43,774 nucleotides of DNA from Rhodobiaceae bacterium (GTDB lineage: Bacteria > Pseudomonadota > Alphaproteobacteria > MED-G09), in contig PCCF01000052.1 in assembly GCA_002731945.1 (NCBI GenBank), forward strand, positions 1-43,774, given 5' to 3'. How positions within the stretch are numbered: the stretch's first letter is position 1; each line of letters begins with the position of its first letter. Shown here one piece after another: positions 8,787-16,865 of the stretch. Under the pieces are notes generated by a model. It was not told where the DNA came from. It searched no databases and worked only from the letters and a program-made list of their open reading frames with translations. The translations under genes and the position numbers were made by a program.

Positions 8787-9449
8787 TTAACCTATTAAGA
8801 TTTTCTTCGATGTTTTACATAAATAATCATAGTAACTCTTTTTGATTATTAGTTTATTTTTTTTGTTTTCTAAATCTTTTTTTGCTTGGGCCAAAGAATT
8901 TATTAAAAAACTGCGATAATCATGTAATTTAATTGACCATAATTCATCATTTTTAATGTTGTTCTGTTTTCTTAGTGTTCGGTATAGATAATTTGTGGTT
9001 TTTGACATTCTGATATCAAATTTTTTATTTAATTCATCCGAGATATGAACTTGTTGAATAAAAAAAATATAATTTTTCCAAGATTTTTCTTTTAGAACTT
9101 TATTATATACAGGCGTTATTAAGATTTCGAGAATTTTATCGGTATTAAGTTTATTTTGATTAATATTAAATTCAGAAAGCATAGAAACAAATTCAACTTC
9201 TAATTTTTGTAATCTTAAATCCAATATTGAATCTATTAATGCGTCCTTAGCCCCGAAGTGATAATATATTGAAGAGGAATTTTTTTGATTAGCGTGCTTA
9301 TTTATATCTCTTGTAGTAACCCCAATACTACCATACTTTCCTATAAGATATTCTGCTGAATAAATAATTCTTAATTTGGTTTCAGAGCTAGTTTTATTGC
9401 TTTCAAATTCTGAATGAGGTCCAATAGATCTATTGCTTTTACTAATCAT
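8787..9449 (-). CDS. TetR/AcrR family transcriptional regulator
   Basis: A 220-residue one-component repressor. Residues about 22-68 form the TetR helix-turn-helix: TKLRIIYSAEYLIGKYG, then TTRDINKHAN and SSIYYHFGAKDALI. The C-terminal ligand domain is Lys/Asn-rich and not diagnostic. It lies directly upstream of cfa on the same strand and divergent from a P450 gene. A 16-base palindrome at 9510-9525 is a plausible operator. Effector unknown. Confidence 0.9.
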   Translation of the reverse strand: MISKSNRSIGPHSEFESNKTSSETKLRIIYSAEYLIGKYGSIGVTTRDINKHANQKNSSSIYYHFGAKDALIDSILDLRLQKLEVEFVSMLSEFNINQNKLNTDKILEILITPVYNKVLKEKSWKNYIFFIQQVHISDELNKKFDIRMSKTTNYLYRTLRKQNNIKNDELWSIKLHDYRSFLINSLAQAKKDLENKKNKLIIKKSYYDYLCKTSKKILIG

Positions 9450-9509
9450 TAATTCTCTTTCACTAAAACAATTAATATTATTTTTTATAATTTTTCAAGT
9501 CTAAATTAA

Positions 9510-9525
9510 TAATGCATTTGCATTA
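9510..9525. promoter_or_regulatory. Candidate TetR operator
   Basis: TAATGCATTTGCATTA: two perfect 7-base arms around a TT centre, 61 bases upstream of the TetR start in the intergenic region shared with the P450 gene. Short-spaced palindromes of this kind are typical TetR-family sites. Assignment to this TetR is inference. Confidence 0.4.
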
Positions 9526-9586
9526 GAAATAAAATAAATATATAATTTAGAAATTATAGTTAAAGACAGTTAACTTTACTAAATAT

Positions 9587-9654
9587 CTAACTACCCTCCC
9601 AAAGGTTAAGTTAGTATAATAATTCAACCCTTATTTATTTATAGATAAGGGTTG
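9587..9654 (+). promoter_or_regulatory. Two tandem stem-loops upstream of the P450 gene
   Basis: The first stem pairs CTAACT-ACC (9587-9595) with GGT-(TA)-AGTTAG (9604-9614) around an eight-base loop. The second pairs CAACCCTTAT (9625-9634) perfectly with ATAAGGGTTG (9645-9654) around a ten-base loop and is followed by TTTGCTTTCTT. The second looks like an intrinsic terminator but follows no gene on this strand; it lies 36 bases before the P450 start. It may be an attenuating leader, a small RNA end, or a protein site. No known riboswitch is recognised. Confidence 0.4.
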
Positions 9655-9690
9655 TTTGCTTTCTTAGGCAAGTGATAATAGTATTGTGAG

Positions 9691-10965
9691 ATGACTAATG
9701 TGGACAATAAAGATGTTGACCTTACTGATATAGAAATCCAGCAATGTCCTTATAATGCTTATAAAAAATTAAGGAATGAAAATCCAGTTTATCAAGATCC
9801 AAAAACAGGATTTTTTATAATAACTAAATATCAAGATGTAAGAAGAGTTTTAACAGATCCAAAAAACTTTTCTAATTCTATTGGTGCTGCAGGGCAAAGG
9901 GAAAAGGCAAATATAAATTCCGAACATGTAAGAAAAGGTATAGAACTTTTTGAAGAAAATGGATGGGTTCCTGCTCCAACTCTAGCCGCAAGAGATGATC
10001 CAAATCATAAAGAAATGAGATCAATTTTTGATCAGGCCTTTCGACCAAAAAGAATCAAAGAAATAGACCCAGATGTAGAAAGATTATCTTATAAATTAAT
10101 AGAAAATTTTTTGTCAGATGGATATTGTGATTGGGTTAAACAATTTTCTATACCCCTACCCTTAAAAATTATAGGAGTTCAAATGGGGATAGAGGACGAA
10201 GAAGACCTTTGGAAAATCAAAAACTCTACAGATGCTTTTTTTCATAGAATTGGAATGATGTTGTCAGAAGAAGAAGAGTTAAAAACCATTGAAAGAGAAA
10301 TAGAAGGTCAACACTACTTTCAACCTATCTTTGAACAATTAAGGAAATGTCCGAACGAGACATTGTTGAGTGAACTCGTAAACACAGAGATTGAAGCCTG
10401 GGGAAGGACTTTAAATGATAATGAGCTGCATGCTGAAATGATGGCTGATACTTTTGTGGGTGGAAGTGAAACTACAACTAATGCTCTATCGGCAGGCATT
10501 AAATTATTAATAGAAAAACCGGATATCTGGAATAAATTAAAATCTGATCCTTATAAATATTTAAAGGTTTTTATTGAAGAGGTTTTGAGACTTGAATCCC
10601 CCGTTCAAAGTCTAATGAGACACACGGTAAACAATGTTGAGTTAAGTGGTGTTAATATACCTAAAGGTTCAGTTATTAATGTTCGTTATGCTGCAGCTAA
10701 CAGGGATGAAGAATTTTTCGAAAATCCAGAAGAAATTGATCTTGAACGAAAGAAGCCTGGTTCTCATTTAGCCTTTGGATCTGGTATTCACCATTGTTTA
10801 GGAGCTCCCTTAGCAAGAAGAGAGCTTTATTGGGGTTTCAAAGCTGCTCTTGATTCTTTCGATGAAATAAAATTCTCTGAGGGCAAAAACACTTTTAGAT
10901 ATCACCCTCATTATTTATTAAGGTCATTAAAAGAATTACATATAGAATTCATTCCAACTAAATAG
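9691..10965 (+). CDS. Cytochrome P450 (class I bacterial type)
   Basis: Soluble heme monooxygenase of 424 residues. The I-helix oxygen-activation motif is VGGSETTTNA (about residue 255), the K-helix ExxR is in EEVLRLESP (about 296), and the heme loop is FGSGIHHCLGAPLARRE with ligand Cys369. These enzymes hydroxylate hydrophobic substrates with electrons from ferredoxin and ferredoxin reductase; neither is encoded nearby. The gene is alone on its strand, divergent from TetR, behind a structured leader. No clear ribosome site precedes the ATG. Subfamily and substrate are not determined. Confidence 0.93.
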   Translation: MTNVDNKDVDLTDIEIQQCPYNAYKKLRNENPVYQDPKTGFFIITKYQDVRRVLTDPKNFSNSIGAAGQREKANINSEHVRKGIELFEENGWVPAPTLAARDDPNHKEMRSIFDQAFRPKRIKEIDPDVERLSYKLIENFLSDGYCDWVKQFSIPLPLKIIGVQMGIEDEEDLWKIKNSTDAFFHRIGMMLSEEEELKTIEREIEGQHYFQPIFEQLRKCPNETLLSELVNTEIEAWGRTLNDNELHAEMMADTFVGGSETTTNALSAGIKLLIEKPDIWNKLKSDPYKYLKVFIEEVLRLESPVQSLMRHTVNNVELSGVNIPKGSVINVRYAAANRDEEFFENPEEIDLERKKPGSHLAFGSGIHHCLGAPLARRELYWGFKAALDSFDEIKFSEGKNTFRYHPHYLLRSLKELHIEFIPTK

Positions 10966-11124
10966 AATTATTTCTTAGGAAATGAAAATATTAAAGTACT
11001 TAGGAAAAAATAATCATTATTTTCAAAGTTTTATTTTAATTGAATGATTTTCTTTCCAAGATAGAGAATGGGAAAGAGCTAATATTTTGATTGTTATCTC
11101 ACTTTAATTAGTTATTATTATCGC

Positions 11125-12015
11125 ATGAAATTTCTCAAATACATAGGTTTTGTTGGGCTTTTAGCTGTAATTTCATTCTTTTTGTTTAATGAAAAAGAAA
11201 TAGCCTCATTAGAAAGACCTATACCAGCTAATCTTTCAGAAAATTTAAGAGAAGATAGTAGGAAACTTCCTTTTACAGGTGCTCATAATTTTAGAGATCT
11301 AGGTGGTTACAAAACTGCGGATGGGAAAACTGTTAAATGGGGCAAAGTTTATCGATCAGATAATCTCCATTCACTTACTGATGAAGATGTTAAATACATG
11401 GAAAGATTAAATCTAAAATCTGTAGTTGATTTCCGTTCTGATGAAGAAAGAAATGAGGAACCTGATAGATTAACTCCTGATATGACTCCAATTTTGCTAC
11501 CAATAAAGTTTGAGCCAGAGGGAATAACAGAAACTTTGATGAGGGATTTAACTTTTGGAGACCTCGATTCTTCAAATTTATTACGAGACTTTAATATTAT
11601 ATTAGTTAAAGAATTTACTGAAGAATACAGACAATTTTTTCGTCATATAGTCGATAATGGTGGAGAACCTTTTGTTTTACATTGTACTGCTGGAAAAGAT
11701 AGAGCTGGGTTTGGTAGCGCTATGATTTTAACAATTTTAGGCGTTCCAAGAGAAAAAGTTATTGAAGATTATTTATTAACCAATACATATGTCAGTGATC
11801 ATGTTGATAGTGAATTGCTAGAAATTGAACTTAAAACTTTTTTCAGAGCTGATAGTGATAATTTAAGAAAGATAAATCTAGTCGAGGAAAGATACATACA
11901 GGCGGCCTTTGATACTATTGATAGTCATTGGGGCGGAATGGACAAATACCTTTCAGAAGGCCTAAACTTGAATGAAAGTGATATTGAAAAATTGAAAAGT
12001 ATCTACCTTGAATAG
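11125..12015 (+). CDS. Tyrosine-protein phosphatase family protein, membrane-anchored or exported
   Basis: Protein of 296 residues with an N-terminal hydrophobic segment (residues 4-21) that could be an anchor or signal peptide, so the enzyme probably works outside the cytoplasm. The catalytic loop is HC-TAGKDRAG, with nucleophile Cys187 and Arg193 (CX5R). Upstream are FTGAHNFRDLGGYKTADGK and KVYRSDNLHSLTDED, characteristic of the bacterial Y_phosphatase3 group that also includes phosphoinositide-type phosphatases. It stands between P450 and SnoaL genes with no obvious operon partner. Substrate unknown. Confidence 0.88.
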   Translation: MKFLKYIGFVGLLAVISFFLFNEKEIASLERPIPANLSENLREDSRKLPFTGAHNFRDLGGYKTADGKTVKWGKVYRSDNLHSLTDEDVKYMERLNLKSVVDFRSDEERNEEPDRLTPDMTPILLPIKFEPEGITETLMRDLTFGDLDSSNLLRDFNIILVKEFTEEYRQFFRHIVDNGGEPFVLHCTAGKDRAGFGSAMILTILGVPREKVIEDYLLTNTYVSDHVDSELLEIELKTFFRADSDNLRKINLVEERYIQAAFDTIDSHWGGMDKYLSEGLNLNESDIEKLKSIYLE

Positions 12016-12082
12016 TAAATTATTTCAAATATTTAGAGTGGTGATTTAAGAATCCACAGCCTCTCATTCCTTAGAGCTCTTT

Positions 12083-12583
12083 TTACATACTCCTATATAA
12101 TTCGTGTCCTGGTTTAGAGATATCGGGAGTATGTAAAGTACCTCCCTCTAAAATTGCTCCTTGCGATAAGTCGGTATACGATTTTTTCCAATCCAAAATA
12201 TAAATTCTCTTGGAAATTCTCCATTCACCATTACGTTTTTCAAATTCATCTAAATAACGCCCACCATACATATTACTAGGGTCATCATTGCCACTTGATC
12301 CGGTAGAGATTCCATAGGATTCTACTTCCGCTTTGTTACCATTAATCTTGATTATCTCGCCGGCCACTAGATGCCACCTTTTGACTGCTTTTTGTTCATG
12401 CACCATAACCATAGGAACAAATTCGTCTGCACGGCCTGAAAAAAAACCATAATCTACATGAGCATCTGGCCAATAACAAGATGCTTGTCCAGCTTCATCA
12501 AGCCAATCCATAGTACGAGAATATCTTTGTAATATCTCATTTATTTCTTGTTTATCAAGAAGTTCTTGTAGTCGATCGTCCAT
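12083..12583 (-). CDS. SnoaL/NTF2-like domain protein
   Basis: A 166-residue protein with the alpha+beta-barrel SnoaL-like pattern: helical start DKQEINEILQRYSRTMDW, then CYWPDAHVDYGFFSG, HLVAGEIIKINGNKAEVESYG, and GGRYLDEFEKRNGEWRISKRIYILDWKK near the end. The family includes hydroxylating dioxygenase small subunits, cyclases and dehydratases acting on aromatic or polyketide substrates; fold does not predict reaction. AAGGAGATATAGA before the ATG is a good ribosome site. It is divergent from the MAPEG gene and shares a 194-base region with an inverted repeat. Confidence 0.85.
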   Translation of the reverse strand: MDDRLQELLDKQEINEILQRYSRTMDWLDEAGQASCYWPDAHVDYGFFSGRADEFVPMVMVHEQKAVKRWHLVAGEIIKINGNKAEVESYGISTGSSGNDDPSNMYGGRYLDEFEKRNGEWRISKRIYILDWKKSYTDLSQGAILEGGTLHTPDISKPGHELYRSM

Positions 12584-12644
12584 TCTATATCTCCTTATTA
12601 TATTTCTTATTATCTTTGTCTTGTCTTTCTTACTTAAAAGTAAA

Positions 12645-12677
12645 TTAGATAATAACCCAAATTTAACAATTATCTAA
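12645..12677. promoter_or_regulatory. Inverted repeat between divergent SnoaL-like and MAPEG genes
   Basis: TTAGATAAT (12645-12653) and ATTATCTAA (12669-12677) are perfect 9-base arms, 15 bases apart. They lie 62-94 bases before the SnoaL-like start and about 100 bases before the MAPEG start, so one site could control both (inference). It could equally form an RNA hairpin. Confidence 0.33.
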
Positions 12678-12777
12678 CTAATGTTAGAGATTAGTGGTGT
12701 TACACTTTTTTATTATTTAAACTCAATTGTGCTTTTCAAAGGTCTCATTGATTCAAAAAAATTAGAAGGAGAATATA

Positions 12778-13209
12778 ATGAATAATTTAATATTAAATCC
12801 AGTACTGTGTATGGCTATTTTGACTTTTTTTATGATGATTTGGATGTATGCCTCAAGGATTCCTGCATCAAAAATTCTTGAGGAAAAAGGAATAGATCTT
12901 CAAGATTTATCTCACCCATCAAAATTAGGTGGTATTTTTCCAAGTAAAGTAGAAAGAGTAGCAGATAATTATAATCATCTATTTGAACAACCAACTGTTT
13001 TCTACGCAATAATATTTATAATTTGGGCGCTCCAACTAACTGATAGTTTTTATATTAATTGCGCGTGGCTTTACTTTATCATTCGTCTAATTCATTCAAT
13101 CTTTCAATCAACGTTGAATATGGTTTGGGTTAGATTTGGATTATTTATGATAAGTTGGATTATATTAGCATTGATGATTTTTAGAGTAAGCTTTGCTGTA
13201 ATTTTTTAA
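12778..13209 (+). CDS. MAPEG family membrane protein
   Basis: Four-helix integral membrane protein of 143 residues with hydrophobic segments at about 5-25, 75-93, 97-112 and 118-141. LFEQPTVFYAIIF and the ARIVHS-like IIRLIHSIFQSTLNMVWVRFG are hallmarks of MAPEG (membrane-associated proteins in eicosanoid and glutathione metabolism). Relatives are microsomal glutathione transferases; the bacterial ones are mostly uncharacterised. AGAAGGAGAATATA gives a strong ribosome site. A glutathione role would fit the neighbouring (broken) GST gene, but that link is inference. Confidence 0.85.
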   Translation: MNNLILNPVLCMAILTFFMMIWMYASRIPASKILEEKGIDLQDLSHPSKLGGIFPSKVERVADNYNHLFEQPTVFYAIIFIIWALQLTDSFYINCAWLYFIIRLIHSIFQSTLNMVWVRFGLFMISWIILALMIFRVSFAVIF

Positions 13210-13218
13210 CGCTTTGGA

Positions 13219-13290
13219 TGACTGGAACTCAGAGGTTTGAACCCACAACCCTGCCCCTTAGTAACTATACCTCGAAGGGTTTATAATGGT
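13219..13290 (-). pseudogene. Decayed tRNA 3' half, tRNA-Pro-like (copy A)
   Basis: On the minus strand GGGTTGTGGGTTCAAACC has the T-arm, followed at the correct distance by seven acceptor bases, a discriminator and TCA in place of CCA. Aligned without gaps with the last 34 bases of the intact tRNA-Pro at 21144-21220, 23 positions match, including TTTGAACCCAC as read on the plus strand. The T-stem is mispaired and no 5' half can be found, so it is not functional. Left boundary is firm, right boundary approximate. Confidence 0.5.
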
Positions 13291-13374
13291 AGAATTCTCA
13301 CTTTATTAAAAGAATATGCCAAACACTAATGCCATAGATATCACAAAAATACTTCACGAAAGTACTTGTTAAAT

Positions 13375-13414
13375 CCAAAGAATATTTAAACTAACACATC
13401 CTTTGGTCTTTTTT
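13375..13414 (+). terminator. Candidate terminator between convergent MAPEG and OsmC genes
   Basis: CCAAAG (13375-13380) pairs with CTTTGG (13401-13406), and TCTTTTTT follows directly. The 20-base loop is long, so the hairpin is modest, but its position between two convergent genes suits a terminator for the MAPEG transcript. Confidence 0.35.
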
Positions 13415-13416
13415 AA

Positions 13417-13824
13417 TCATGATCCATAACTAAATTGGATATTTTGAATTAAATCCTCAGAAAGACTTTTTGCAACAGGACAATTTATTGCTGCTTGTTC
13501 AAGAAATTTCTTATATTTAATATCGTAATCGCTAAGGAAATAAAATTCGATTTTTATTTCAATAATTCGTCTAGGGTCAACACCCATAATCTTACTAACC
13601 TCGGCACGAGTTCCATTTATATCTATATTATGACGATTAGCTGTAATTCCCATGACAGTTAACATACAATTAGCTAAAGAAGTTGCTACTAGATCTGTGG
13701 GTGAAAATGCTTCTCCCTTTCCATTATTATCAATAGGAGCATCAGTCCTAACTTTGTTACCTGACTGAATATGTTTACTTTCCGTTCTTAGGTTTCCATA
13801 ATAAAGAACTTCTGAATCTATCAT
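13417..13824 (-). CDS. OsmC/Ohr-like family protein
   Basis: OsmC-fold protein of 135 residues from the ATG at 13824, which overlaps the stop of the upstream cupin gene as ATGA (translational coupling). The frame stays open 11 codons upstream, but those lie inside the cupin gene. Two conserved cysteines, C53 (LANCMLTVMG) and C115 (INCPVAKS), form the thiol peroxidase site of OsmC/Ohr proteins, which reduce organic hydroperoxides. GEAFSPTDLVATSLANC is the central helix signature. Which of OsmC, Ohr or the YhfA type it is cannot be fixed by eye. Confidence 0.88.
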   Translation of the reverse strand: MIDSEVLYYGNLRTESKHIQSGNKVRTDAPIDNNGKGEAFSPTDLVATSLANCMLTVMGITANRHNIDINGTRAEVSKIMGVDPRRIIEIKIEFYFLSDYDIKYKKFLEQAAINCPVAKSLSEDLIQNIQFSYGS

Positions 13825-14282
13825 TTTATTTCCCATGCTGTCTGTGCTCCTTGCCATGTCACAAGAGCTAAAGTATTTCCATCTTGGTCAATAAAATTCA
13901 AAGGCCCCAAAAAAGTCATATAAAATTCACTGTCTTCTTTAAAATAGGTTTTATCGTGCTGGGCATTACAAGGCTCATAACCATAACCAGGTGCTATAGC
14001 GGTTGACCCCCCGTCATCATCTCCACCCCTAACTTCCATATATCCTTTTGTTAAAAAATATTCACCTGGACCAATATGTACGTGTCTATTAAAAGAAGAT
14101 CCAGCAGGGCAATCAAAGATAGCCGTCCATGCTCCCGTTTCAGGTGAAACATTTAACAGTTTCCATTTTATTGGTCCCTCGCATAATCCTTCAGGAAATG
14201 ATGCCCATTCCAATTTTTCTATTTGAACATATCTTCCCTCAAGTGGGTTTTGGTGGCTAACTTCATGTGATGTATTGTTCAT
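13821..14282 (-). CDS. Cupin-domain protein (ChrR/acetylacetone-dioxygenase-like)
   Basis: A 153-residue single-cupin protein. Cupin motif 1 is H67-V-H69-IGPGE74-YFLTKG, and H109 (AQHDKTYF) is likely the fourth metal ligand, so a metal site is intact. WKLLNVSPETGAWTAIFDCPAGSSFNRH resembles the ChrR-cupin and diketone-dioxygenase groups, which are either anti-sigma-type sensors or metal dioxygenases. It is first of a two-gene unit with the OsmC-like gene (ATGA overlap). Redox or dioxygenase function is inferred. Confidence 0.82.
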   Translation of the reverse strand: MNNTSHEVSHQNPLEGRYVQIEKLEWASFPEGLCEGPIKWKLLNVSPETGAWTAIFDCPAGSSFNRHVHIGPGEYFLTKGYMEVRGGDDDGGSTAIAPGYGYEPCNAQHDKTYFKEDSEFYMTFLGPLNFIDQDGNTLALVTWQGAQTAWEIK

Positions 14283-14327
14283 CTTACTCTCCCGTTTCGC
14301 TTTAAATACAGTGTACTAAACTTAATT

Positions 14328-14370
14328 TAGAATGCAAATTATGGAAATAATCACAGGATTAATGTCCAAA
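14328..14370 (+). repeat. Direct repeat pair, left copy
   Basis: TAGAATGCAAATT (14328-14340) and ATTAATGTCCAAA (14358-14370) recur in the same order and orientation at 15434-15446 and 15519-15531. The two copies bracket the epimerase gene. The bases between the two words are not conserved, so this is a diverged duplication. Confidence 0.5.
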
Positions 14371-14452
14371 CATTTACTTAATGAAGTAATTAAGATTATT
14401 TGAATATGGACAATACTCCTTTACTCTTATTTGTTAAGATGAGGAGAATAAT

Positions 14453-15367
14453 ATGAAGGTATTTATGACCGGTACCACAGGCCACGTTGGTAGTGTCGCA
14501 CTAGACCATTTTGTCAATGAAGGCCATGAGGTATTCGCGCTAGTGCGACCACATCACATTCCTAATTTAGCAAAACGAAAACACGTTAACTGGATCGCGG
14601 GAGATTTTGCAGACACAGAAATTATTAATGACACAGCAACAAAAACCGACGCAGCTGTTCATATCGGTGCTTCCCACGATAATGAAATGGAGTACCTCGA
14701 TGCTAATGCCATCGCTGCAATCGCAGATGCTTTCAACCAATCTGGGAAAGTATTTGTCTCGACTAGTGCCGACATTGTGTACGGTGACACTGGATTGACG
14801 CCACGCGATGAGCATGAACCCATCGAAAACCCACCTCCTTTAAGAGTATGGCGTGCTCGTCATGACCTTGAAGTTGTTGCACTATCCGAACGTGGTATTC
14901 GTGGTGTTGTCCTGCGCCCCGGTCTGATTTACGGTCGTGCCGGTGGCTGGCTTTCAGGGTTGATACTGAGAGCTCAAGAGACTGGTATTTCTCGCTACAT
15001 CGGTAAAGGTCTTAATCTCACAAGCACAATTCACGTAGAGGCACTCGCCGATTTGTATCTAAAAGCCGTAATCAATGAGTCTGCTACTGGAATTTATAAC
15101 GCAGCTTCGGATGAAGTCGTGTGTAGTATGGATACCGCACATTTAATTGCTAAATATTATGGTCCAGGAATAGAAGCAATGTCCTGGCCAATCGAAGAGG
15201 CACGCGAAGCACTAGGAGATTTGGCTGACCTCAGTTTAATTGAGTGTATTGTGTCATCCAATCGTGCTCGCAGTGAACTTTGTTGGCATCCAGTTGCTCA
15301 AAGTCTCACTAGCGAACTGGCAAGTGGTTCGTATCGTAAAGGTCCGCTTATCCCATATCACATGTAG
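14453..15367 (+). CDS. NAD-dependent epimerase/dehydratase family protein
   Basis: Extended SDR of 304 residues. The cofactor motif is MTGTTGHVGSVALDHF near the start, then ADIVYGDTGLTPRDEHEP where the usual catalytic Tyr-x-x-x-Lys lies, and RPGLIYGRAGGWLSG. The likely active-site pair is weak: the expected YxxxK after the Ser-Thr loop is not clear, and ARHDLEVVALSERG aligns there. GAGGAG precedes the ATG. Base and codon use differ clearly from the neighbours: roughly half G+C, with GGT, CGT, CGC and GCC codons, which signals recent acquisition. It is bracketed by direct repeats and tRNA remnants. Substrate unknown. Confidence 0.88.
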   Translation: MKVFMTGTTGHVGSVALDHFVNEGHEVFALVRPHHIPNLAKRKHVNWIAGDFADTEIINDTATKTDAAVHIGASHDNEMEYLDANAIAAIADAFNQSGKVFVSTSADIVYGDTGLTPRDEHEPIENPPPLRVWRARHDLEVVALSERGIRGVVLRPGLIYGRAGGWLSGLILRAQETGISRYIGKGLNLTSTIHVEALADLYLKAVINESATGIYNAASDEVVCSMDTAHLIAKYYGPGIEAMSWPIEEAREALGDLADLSLIECIVSSNRARSELCWHPVAQSLTSELASGSYRKGPLIPYHM

Positions 15368-15383
15368 GAATCTAATTGAAAGT

Positions 15384-15434
15384 TGGCCGAAATAGCTAGA
15401 TTTGAACCTACAACCACAAGTTCCCTCGACCTGT
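15384..15434 (-). pseudogene. Decayed tRNA-Pro(GGG)-like gene, 3' half (copy B)
   Basis: On the minus strand a T-arm (GTAGGTTCAAATCTAGC) is followed by seven acceptor bases, discriminator G and CCA at exact tRNA spacing. An anticodon-type arm ACAGGT-CGAGGGA-ACTTGT precedes it, with a seven-base loop. Ungapped comparison with the intact tRNA-Pro at 21144-21194 gives 35 of 51 matches (24 of the last 34). The D-arm and 5' acceptor strand are missing and U33 is lost, so it is a remnant. Confidence 0.55.
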
Positions 15435-15531
15435 AGAATGCAAATTCACAATTATGGTTAAATTCCAAGTATTATGGTATTTTTAAGTTGAGGATCATCA
15501 GCTGATTCAAGTGAATCCATTAATGTCCAAA
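15434..15531 (+). repeat. Direct repeat pair, right copy
   Basis: TAGAATGCAAATT (15434-15446) and ATTAATGTCCAAA (15519-15531) repeat the pair at 14328-14370, with a longer spacer here. The left word abuts the end of tRNA remnant B. Confidence 0.5.
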
Positions 15532-15607
15532 ATTAATATTTATAGTTATTGGCAATAATAACTCTATTATTTAAATTTATTGGTCTTAAAAGGAAATAAA
15601 GTTAGCA

Positions 15608-16684
15608 ATGAAAAATTTAAATGATGAAATTATCTTTCCTTGTGGAACCTCTATGAAGAATCGATTCATGTTAGCTCCACTAACTAACACTCAAAGCCAT
15701 GAAGACGGTTGCTTGTCTGATGAAGAATTTAATTGGTTAACATTAAGAGCCAAAGGTAATTTTGGTATAACAATGTCCTGTGCCTCTCACGTGCAAGAAA
15801 TAGGTAAAGGTTTTTCAGGCCAATTAGGAATATTTAATGATAACCACATAGAAGGTTTAAAGAGATTAACTGATGAAATAAAAACTTATAATAGCCTTGC
15901 GATTGCTCAACTTCATCATGCAGGCATGAGATCTCCAGAGGATATAATTGGAGAAAAACCTGTATGTCCTTCTGCAGATGAAAAAACCAATTCTAGAGCA
16001 TTATCTCTAGATGAGATTAAACATTTACGTGATGACTTTATTAATGCAGCCGTAAGAGCAAAAAAATCCGGTTATGAAGGTGTAGAAATACATGGTGCTC
16101 ATGGCTATATCCTGTGTCAATTTTTGAGTTCAACAATAAATAAAAGAAAAGATGAGTATGGAGGTTCATTAGAAAATAGGTCCAGAATAATATTTGAAAT
16201 AGTTAAAGGAATTAGAGAAAATTGTGGGAATAGTTTTTTATTGGGAGTAAGGCTTTCGGCAGAAAGATTTGGGGTAAAGTTGAGTGAGATTAAAATAGTA
16301 TGCCAGAGACTAATTGATGAACAGAAAATAGATTTTTTAGACATGTCGTTATGGGATTCATTTAAATATCCAAATGAAGATGAGCATAAAGGAAAAACCT
16401 TACTTCAGCATTTTACAGAATTAGATTTTAAAGATGTTTTATTAACAGTAGCGGGAAATATCAGGACTAGTCAGAATGTAAATGATATCATTAATTCTGG
16501 AGTTGATTTTGTTACAGTTGGAAGAGCAGCAATATTACATCATGACTTTCCAGTCAAAATAATGGAAAACCCAAATTTCAACCCAATTGATCTCCCTGCT
16601 CCTAAATCGCATCTAAGAGAAGAAGGTTTAAGTGAAAAATTCATTGATTATTTAAAATTTTTTAAAGGCTTCGTTGAAGAATAA
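15608..16684 (+). CDS. NADH:flavin oxidoreductase / old yellow enzyme family
   Basis: FMN-binding TIM-barrel ene-reductase of 358 residues. Landmarks are MKNRFMLAPLTNTQS (strand 1), IAQLHHAGMRS, the paired VEIHGAHGYILCQFLSSTINKRKDEYGGSLENRSR (substrate and FMN site), GVRLSAERFGV, and GNIRTSQNVNDIINSGVDFVTVGRAAI (phosphate binding). There is no C-terminal FeS/FAD extension, so it is the short OYE type, which reduces activated C=C bonds such as enones. AAAAGGAAATAAAG precedes the start. It stands alone on its strand. Confidence 0.93.
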   Translation: MKNLNDEIIFPCGTSMKNRFMLAPLTNTQSHEDGCLSDEEFNWLTLRAKGNFGITMSCASHVQEIGKGFSGQLGIFNDNHIEGLKRLTDEIKTYNSLAIAQLHHAGMRSPEDIIGEKPVCPSADEKTNSRALSLDEIKHLRDDFINAAVRAKKSGYEGVEIHGAHGYILCQFLSSTINKRKDEYGGSLENRSRIIFEIVKGIRENCGNSFLLGVRLSAERFGVKLSEIKIVCQRLIDEQKIDFLDMSLWDSFKYPNEDEHKGKTLLQHFTELDFKDVLLTVAGNIRTSQNVNDIINSGVDFVTVGRAAILHHDFPVKIMENPNFNPIDLPAPKSHLREEGLSEKFIDYLKFFKGFVEE

Positions 16685-16715
16685 ATTTTGATAAAATTTT
16701 TATTTTGAGGAAATT

Positions 16716-16829
16716 TCATTCTTTTATGGTTAAGAAATTGTCTATATTTTTCTGAAGCAAAACTGTTATAGCAAATTGTTCAAAATATACGATAACTAGA
16801 ATAAGAACTATTGCTATTAACCATTCCAT
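16716..16829 (-). CDS. Putative 37-residue single-pass membrane peptide
   Basis: Short frame starting MEWLIAIVLILVIVYFEQ, a single hydrophobic helix, with a polar tail ending LTIKE. It lies 36 bases downstream of the MFS gene on the same strand and has AAGGG about 11 bases upstream. No family is recognised. Support is limited to composition, position and a moderate ribosome site. Confidence 0.33.
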   Translation of the reverse strand: MEWLIAIVLILVIVYFEQFAITVLLQKNIDNFLTIKE

Positions 16830-16865
16830 GCACTGTTTTACCCTTCACCACAAAACAATCAATAC

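Noticed and set aside
14364-14410. Possible TGTCCA/TGGACA inverted repeat upstream of the epimerase
   Set aside because: Six-base arms about 40 bases apart are expected by chance.
14567-14815. Overlapping frames on both strands of the epimerase gene (also 14607-14798 plus)
   Set aside because: Shadows of the epimerase; no ribosome site or protein motif.
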